NCBI GenBank assembly: GCA_017555925.1
Contig: JAFZFL010000236.1
Span: 1 to 9,612 of the forward strand
Direction of reading: 5' to 3'
Source of the DNA: Bacteroidales bacterium
GTDB taxonomy: Bacteria > Bacteroidota > Bacteroidia > Bacteroidales > UBA932
Length of the DNA stretch: 9,612 bases
In this document: positions 7,636 through 9,612 of the stretch, one piece after another
Layout of the letters: each line of letters opens with the position of its first letter
How positions within the stretch are numbered: the stretch's first letter is position 1
The notes under the pieces: model-generated
What the model was told of the DNA's origin: nothing
Seen by the model: the letters and a program-made list of their open reading frames with translations, nothing else
Database searches by the model: none
Translations under genes and position numbers: made by a program

Positions 7636-7810
7636 CTCGTGAAATTCACCTGGCGATCTTTAATTTTTTAGATATCAGATTATCAAGCGTTTAAGAATTT
7701 AAAGATCACTTGGTGTAACGAATTTCCTTACACCAAGCGACAGTTAAAAAATTAAAGCGCTAAAAATCAGCAATTTGCGATTTTATGATTCTCCAGGTGA
7801 ATTTCACGAG
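7636..7810. repeat. 175-bp imperfect inverted-repeat element
   Basis: The ends are an 18-bp perfect inverted repeat, CTCGTGAAATTCACCTGG (7636-7653) and its complement at 7793-7810. Two inner blocks repeat the symmetry in the same order: CTTTAATTTTTTA (7658-7670 with 7745-7757) and CTTGGTGTAA (7709-7718 with 7728-7737, 9-nt loop). Both arms are exactly 83 nt, but the middle block is out of register by about 31 nt, as if segments had shifted between arms. A local hairpin also occurs around 7764-7785. No target duplication or transposase is seen. Confidence 0.8.
7709..7737. repeat. Central hairpin of the 175-bp element
   Basis: CTTGGTGTAA pairs perfectly with TTACACCAAG around a 9-nt loop CGAATTTCC. 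Two further pairs (TC with GA) are possible beyond one mismatch. No T-run follows on either strand, so it does not look like a standard terminator. Confidence 0.7.
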
Positions 7811-7837
7811 TGGGCCTTTTTGAGGATAGCGGCCCAC
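7810..7837. repeat. GTGGGCC/GGCCCAC hairpin
   Basis: GTGGGCC (7810-7816) pairs with GGCCCAC (7831-7837) around a 14-nt loop starting with five T. It abuts the outer end of the 175-bp element, and its right arm is the start of the 52-nt tandem repeat. Confidence 0.55.
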
Positions 7838-7932
7838 CTCAAAGGGAGATATCCACAGAAAGCGGTCCTGGCGTGGACAACGGCCCACTGCTGAAGGGAG
7901 ATATCCACAAAAAAGGCCCTCCTTGTTGACAA
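7830..7932. repeat. Two ~52-nt tandem repeats, each with a 23-nt-spaced DnaA-box-like pair
   Basis: Copy 1 is about 7830-7880 and copy 2 about 7881-7932. Both contain CGGCCCAC, then AAGGGAGATATCCACA, then an inverted site at the same distance: CGTGGACAA (7872-7880) in copy 1 and TGTTGACAA (7924-7932) in copy 2. The forward 9-mer ATATCCACA is at 7849-7857 and 7901-7909. The second copy is more diverged in its right half. Confidence 0.75.
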
Positions 7933-7952
7933 CGGGTTACCAGGAGGGCCTT
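7910..7952 (-). terminator. Terminator-like hairpin on the minus strand
   Basis: AAGGCCCTCCT (7913-7923) pairs perfectly with AGGAGGGCCTT (7942-7952) around an 18-nt loop. Read on the minus strand the stem is followed by a run of six T (complement of the A run at 7909-7914), the shape of an intrinsic terminator. It lies ~570 nt beyond the end of the FISUMP gene, which already has a closer terminator. It could equally be a structural repeat of the DnaA-box-like array. Confidence 0.5.
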
Positions 7953-7980
7953 CAGACAATATGCGCTGTTCTGCAATTCA

Positions 7981-8105
7981 TTGTCCACGCAAAAGTAAGC
8001 TACAGAGCGCAGGAGCGGGATGAGTGTGGACAATGTCGCAAAAAATAATGTATTATCCACAGTATCCCTCGCCAGAGAGCATATAAGAGATATTGGCGTG
8101 GATAA
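7981..8105. promoter_or_regulatory. Two 44-nt-spaced inverted pairs of DnaA-box-like sites
   Basis: Pair one: TTGTCCACG (7981-7989) faces TGTGGACAA (8025-8033). Pair two: TTATCCACA (8053-8061), a perfect consensus DnaA box, faces CGTGGATAA (8097-8105). In both pairs the starts are exactly 44 nt apart with 35 nt between, and the pairs begin 72 nt apart. The spacers share only scattered bases (AGAGC is common), so the spacing is conserved better than the sequence between. With the tandem repeats to the left there are eight such sites in 257 nt. Confidence 0.65.
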
Positions 8106-8123
8106 CGAATTGCAGGAAGCTAA

Positions 8124-8170
8124 ATAGAAATTCTTTTATAGACTGGCTAAAATCTACGCGTAATTTCTAT
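8124..8170. repeat. ATAGAAATT inverted pair
   Basis: ATAGAAATT (8124-8132) is complemented by AATTTCTAT (8162-8170), starts 38 nt apart. GCT (8119-8121) and AGC (8171-8173) extend the symmetry after a small offset. It falls in the ~72-nt register of the neighbouring pairs. Confidence 0.5.
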
Positions 8171-8197
8171 AGCTCCACCTATTTGCTCCTTTTTCTG

Positions 8198-8315
8198 TGT
8201 TCACGAAAGGTAAAAAACAGCATATTTCTGCCTTTCGCGAACATTAATTCCTTATTTATAAAGCAAACCTGTTCACGAAAGGAGATAATTGGCCAATTTT
8301 TCCCTTTCGTGCGCA
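8198..8315. repeat. Two inverted pairs of a TGTTCACGAAAGG motif
   Basis: TGTTCACGAAAGG occurs identically at 8198-8210 and 8270-8282. Each copy is followed 33 nt later by its complement: CCTTTCGCGAACA (8231-8243, 12 of 13) and CCTTTCGTGCGCA (8303-8315, 11 of 13). The two pairs begin 72 nt apart. The second pair is centred on a perfect AATTGGCCAATT palindrome (8287-8298), giving a 46-nt near-palindrome. The DNA between and around is AT-rich. Confidence 0.75.
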
Positions 8316-8385
8316 TTATTGGGAAAATAATCCTTGCATATTGGAATTTGCAGACACTCCACTTCTCGCCTGACTATTGTATCTT

Positions 8386-8402
8386 GCCGTAGTCGCTACG
8401 GC
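8386..8402. repeat. Short perfect hairpin GCCGTAG/CTACGGC
   Basis: Seven base pairs close a TCG loop. No T-run follows on either strand. The adjacent stretch to about 8455 (CTCGCTCAGCTCAAAC and so on) is not coding and may belong to a dispersed repeat, but only one copy is in this window. Confidence 0.4.
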
Positions 8403-8462
8403 TGCAAAACTCGCTCAGCTCAAACAGTTGCAGTTTTATACGCGTCCCGGGATTTCAAAATT

Positions 8463-8495
8463 ACAAAAAAGTCCGGAGCCATTACAGCACCGGAC
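8463..8495 (-). terminator. Rho-independent terminator of the FISUMP-like gene
   Basis: GTCCGG (8471-8476) pairs with CCGGAC (8490-8495). Beyond an A-A mismatch, GC (8478-8479) pairs with GC (8487-8488), leaving a 7-nt loop. On the minus strand the stem is followed by six T (complement of A at 8465-8470). It lies about 30 nt past the stop codon at 8525-8527. Confidence 0.88.
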
Positions 8496-8524
8496 CGTAT
8501 ATCTGACTTTAATTCTTCAATAAA

Positions 8525-9612
8525 TTACTCTCTTACACAACGGACAAATTGGCCTTCTGCTCTATATCTTGGATTATATCGTTGTGCTGTGATGGCATTG
8601 CCATTAGGAGAAATAGATAAACTTAGTCTATAAGATTTATCTGCCTCACTACTACTTGGGGTAGACGACCAATAACTGCCGCTAGTACCAACACCACTTA
8701 ATTTTCCGCTACTAAAATTAATACTACCTCCAACAGGATACCAGGCATATGTTCCATCTGCCAACTCCCATTTTCCTCCTGCATTGTTACCATCCGGAGT
8801 TACTGATTTGTATGCTACAGCCCAAAAACCATCTTCACCACCTTTTGGCACTCTATAACCTGCAGGGCAAGGGTCATACATTGTCTTCTCTGAATCCATC
8901 CAACGCTTTGTATAGTCTGTAACATAATCATTGCACCACTCAAATGCTTTTGCTATATAAACTATTGGATTTTGAACAGCATATTCCAAACTATGAGCCT
9001 CGTCAAATGTTACAACTGCCCACACCATACCTTGTGCGATAACTGAAGCGGCTGATATATCATCTGTAATTGAACACGCTCCTAAAAACGGATCCTTTCT
9101 GCCCCATTGGTAAAGAAGGCCCAATGCTCCTACATCTCCTGGGGTGGCAGAGGTTGCTCCAAGATTGCGGTCCATCATTGTACCTGCATTGTTGGCATAA
9201 ACCTGATCTGTCCAACCCTCATCCGAACACCAGATATGCCAAGACCATATAATCACTCCTTTCTCATCCTGAACTGAAATTACCGCATTGCCATCTTTAA
9301 ATGTATCGGAAGTTGAGAATGTAACATAACCGTCTGAGTATGATACCTCTTTAATGATATCACCATTATTCAAAGCAGTTGATGTTCCGTATGACTCCCA
9401 TAACACATTTACTTTAGAAACCTCACCTACAGAAGTTGTACTGTTACCCTTAACCGCCTTGAACTTATATTTGCCCGCAGCCTTAACCAGATAACAATTG
9501 GCTGTACCGTTCTGAGAAAGATCTGTTACAGACTCTGTTGTGCTTGCAGGTTGTTTATAGGTTATCACAGGGAAAGAAAGCAGATTTGATCTTGTAACAC
9601 TATTTGACGACC
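8525..9612 (-). CDS. FISUMP/DUF1566-like surface protein (C-terminal part)
   Basis: The frame is open to the window edge; 361 codons are visible and the N-terminus is missing. A GTG at 9568 is in frame but is an internal valine rather than a credible start, because coding continues upstream of it. Visible order: a Ser/Thr-rich, beta-rich segment (about 1-115) resembling an Ig-like or fimbrillin-type domain, then a C-terminal module with WSWHIW (about 123-128), MDRNLGA (about 146-152), GLLYQWGRKDPF (about 164-175), YDPCPAGYRVP (about 245-255), SGSYWSSTP (about 310-318) and the closing QFVRCVRE. This set is typical of the Fibrobacter succinogenes major paralogous domain and related Bacteroidales surface proteins. 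Such proteins usually carry a lipoprotein signal and are exported; that part is not in view. The binding partner and role are unknown. It converges on rsmF across the ~1-kb repeat interval. Confidence 0.82.
   Translation of the reverse strand, partial: SSNSVTRSNLLSFPVITYKQPASTTESVTDLSQNGTANCYLVKAAGKYKFKAVKGNSTTSVGEVSKVNVLWESYGTSTALNNGDIIKEVSYSDGYVTFSTSDTFKDGNAVISVQDEKGVIIWSWHIWCSDEGWTDQVYANNAGTMMDRNLGATSATPGDVGALGLLYQWGRKDPFLGACSITDDISAASVIAQGMVWAVVTFDEAHSLEYAVQNPIVYIAKAFEWCNDYVTDYTKRWMDSEKTMYDPCPAGYRVPKGGEDGFWAVAYKSVTPDGNNAGGKWELADGTYAWYPVGGSINFSSGKLSGVGTSGSYWSSTPSSSEADKSYRLSLSISPNGNAITAQRYNPRYRAEGQFVRCVRE

Larger units (their letters stand above)
7520..8524. other. Gene-free interval of ~1 kb rich in paired inverted repeats
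   Basis: No frame here has a credible protein; the few open stretches overlap the repeats and carry no recognisable domain. From left to right it contains ~115 nt with nothing notable except a small CTGATA/TATCAG dyad (7566-7571/7583-7588), a 175-bp inverted-repeat element (7636-7810), tandem and paired DnaA-box-like sites (7830-8105), an ATAGAAATT dyad (8124-8170), paired TGTTCACGAAAGG sites (8198-8315), a small hairpin (8386-8402) and the terminator of the minus-strand gene. Both flanking genes end towards the interval. Confidence 0.85.

Noticed and set aside
7636..7810. Complete MITE or insertion sequence
   Set aside because: Ends are perfect inverted repeats, but no target-site duplication flanks them and no transposase fragment is visible; kept only as an unnamed repeat element.
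7839..8060. Open frame of 73 codons on the minus strand within the DnaA-box-like array
   Set aside because: It is made of the repeat units themselves, has no recognisable domain and no promoter; repeats in frame do not make a coding pattern.
7830..8341. CRISPR array
   Set aside because: Units recur every ~52 or ~72 nt, but the conserved parts are inverted 9- to 13-mers of changing sequence, not identical direct repeats with unique spacers, and no cas gene is near.
8093..8392. Open frame of 99 codons on the plus strand across the TGTTCACGAAAGG pairs
   Set aside because: Composition is dictated by the AT-rich dyads; no domain, no start context, and it runs over the inverted repeats.
8381..8455. 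tRNA or other classical RNA gene
   Set aside because: The 7-bp hairpin is not part of a cloverleaf; no T-arm or anticodon arm can be formed.

Overview
The window looks like a chromosome fragment of a Bacteroidales-type bacterium (phylum Bacteroidota). The evidence is a complete-looking Na+-NQR gene order, a Bacteroidota-type promoter (TAnnTTTG at -7) in front of pyrE, mostly absent Shine-Dalgarno sequences, the neighbourhood NUDIX/pyrE/SRPBCC, and a surface protein ending in the FISUMP/DUF1566-like module common in gut Bacteroidales. The genus cannot be set from the sequence alone.

Layout. Positions 1-3875 (+) hold the end of nqrB followed by nqrC, nqrD, nqrE and nqrF, spaced 11-21 nt apart. 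They encode most of the Na+-translocating NADH:quinone oxidoreductase, in which NADH enters at NqrF and electrons pass through the FeS and FMN centres to quinone while Na+ is exported. A hairpin at 3919-3954 ends the operon. Positions 4133-4744 (-) encode a NUDIX hydrolase. It is divergent from a + strand group (4789-7519) of pyrE, a small SRPBCC-fold protein and an RsmF-type rRNA m5C methyltransferase. The two directions appear to share an 18-bp perfect palindrome that carries a -7 box on each strand. Positions 8525-9612 (-) hold the C-terminal part of a secreted or surface FISUMP-like protein with its own terminator.

The unusual part is the ~1-kb gene-free interval 7520-8524. It contains (i) a 175-bp element with two 83-nt arms sharing three inverted-repeat blocks, (ii) four inverted pairs of DnaA-box-like 9-mers, including one perfect TTATCCACA, with start-to-start spacing of exactly 23, 23, 44 and 44 nt, and (iii) two inverted pairs of a TGTTCACGAAAGG motif, both with 33-nt spacing. 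From 7981 to ~8341 the inverted pairs recur about every 72 nt. A fifth 23-nt DnaA-box-like pair lies alone at 4041-4072. I read the interval as a candidate DnaA-binding locus (origin, DnaA-titration or reactivation site) or as a new family of structured dispersed repeats. Both flanking genes point towards it, which argues against a simple oriC on strand-bias grounds.
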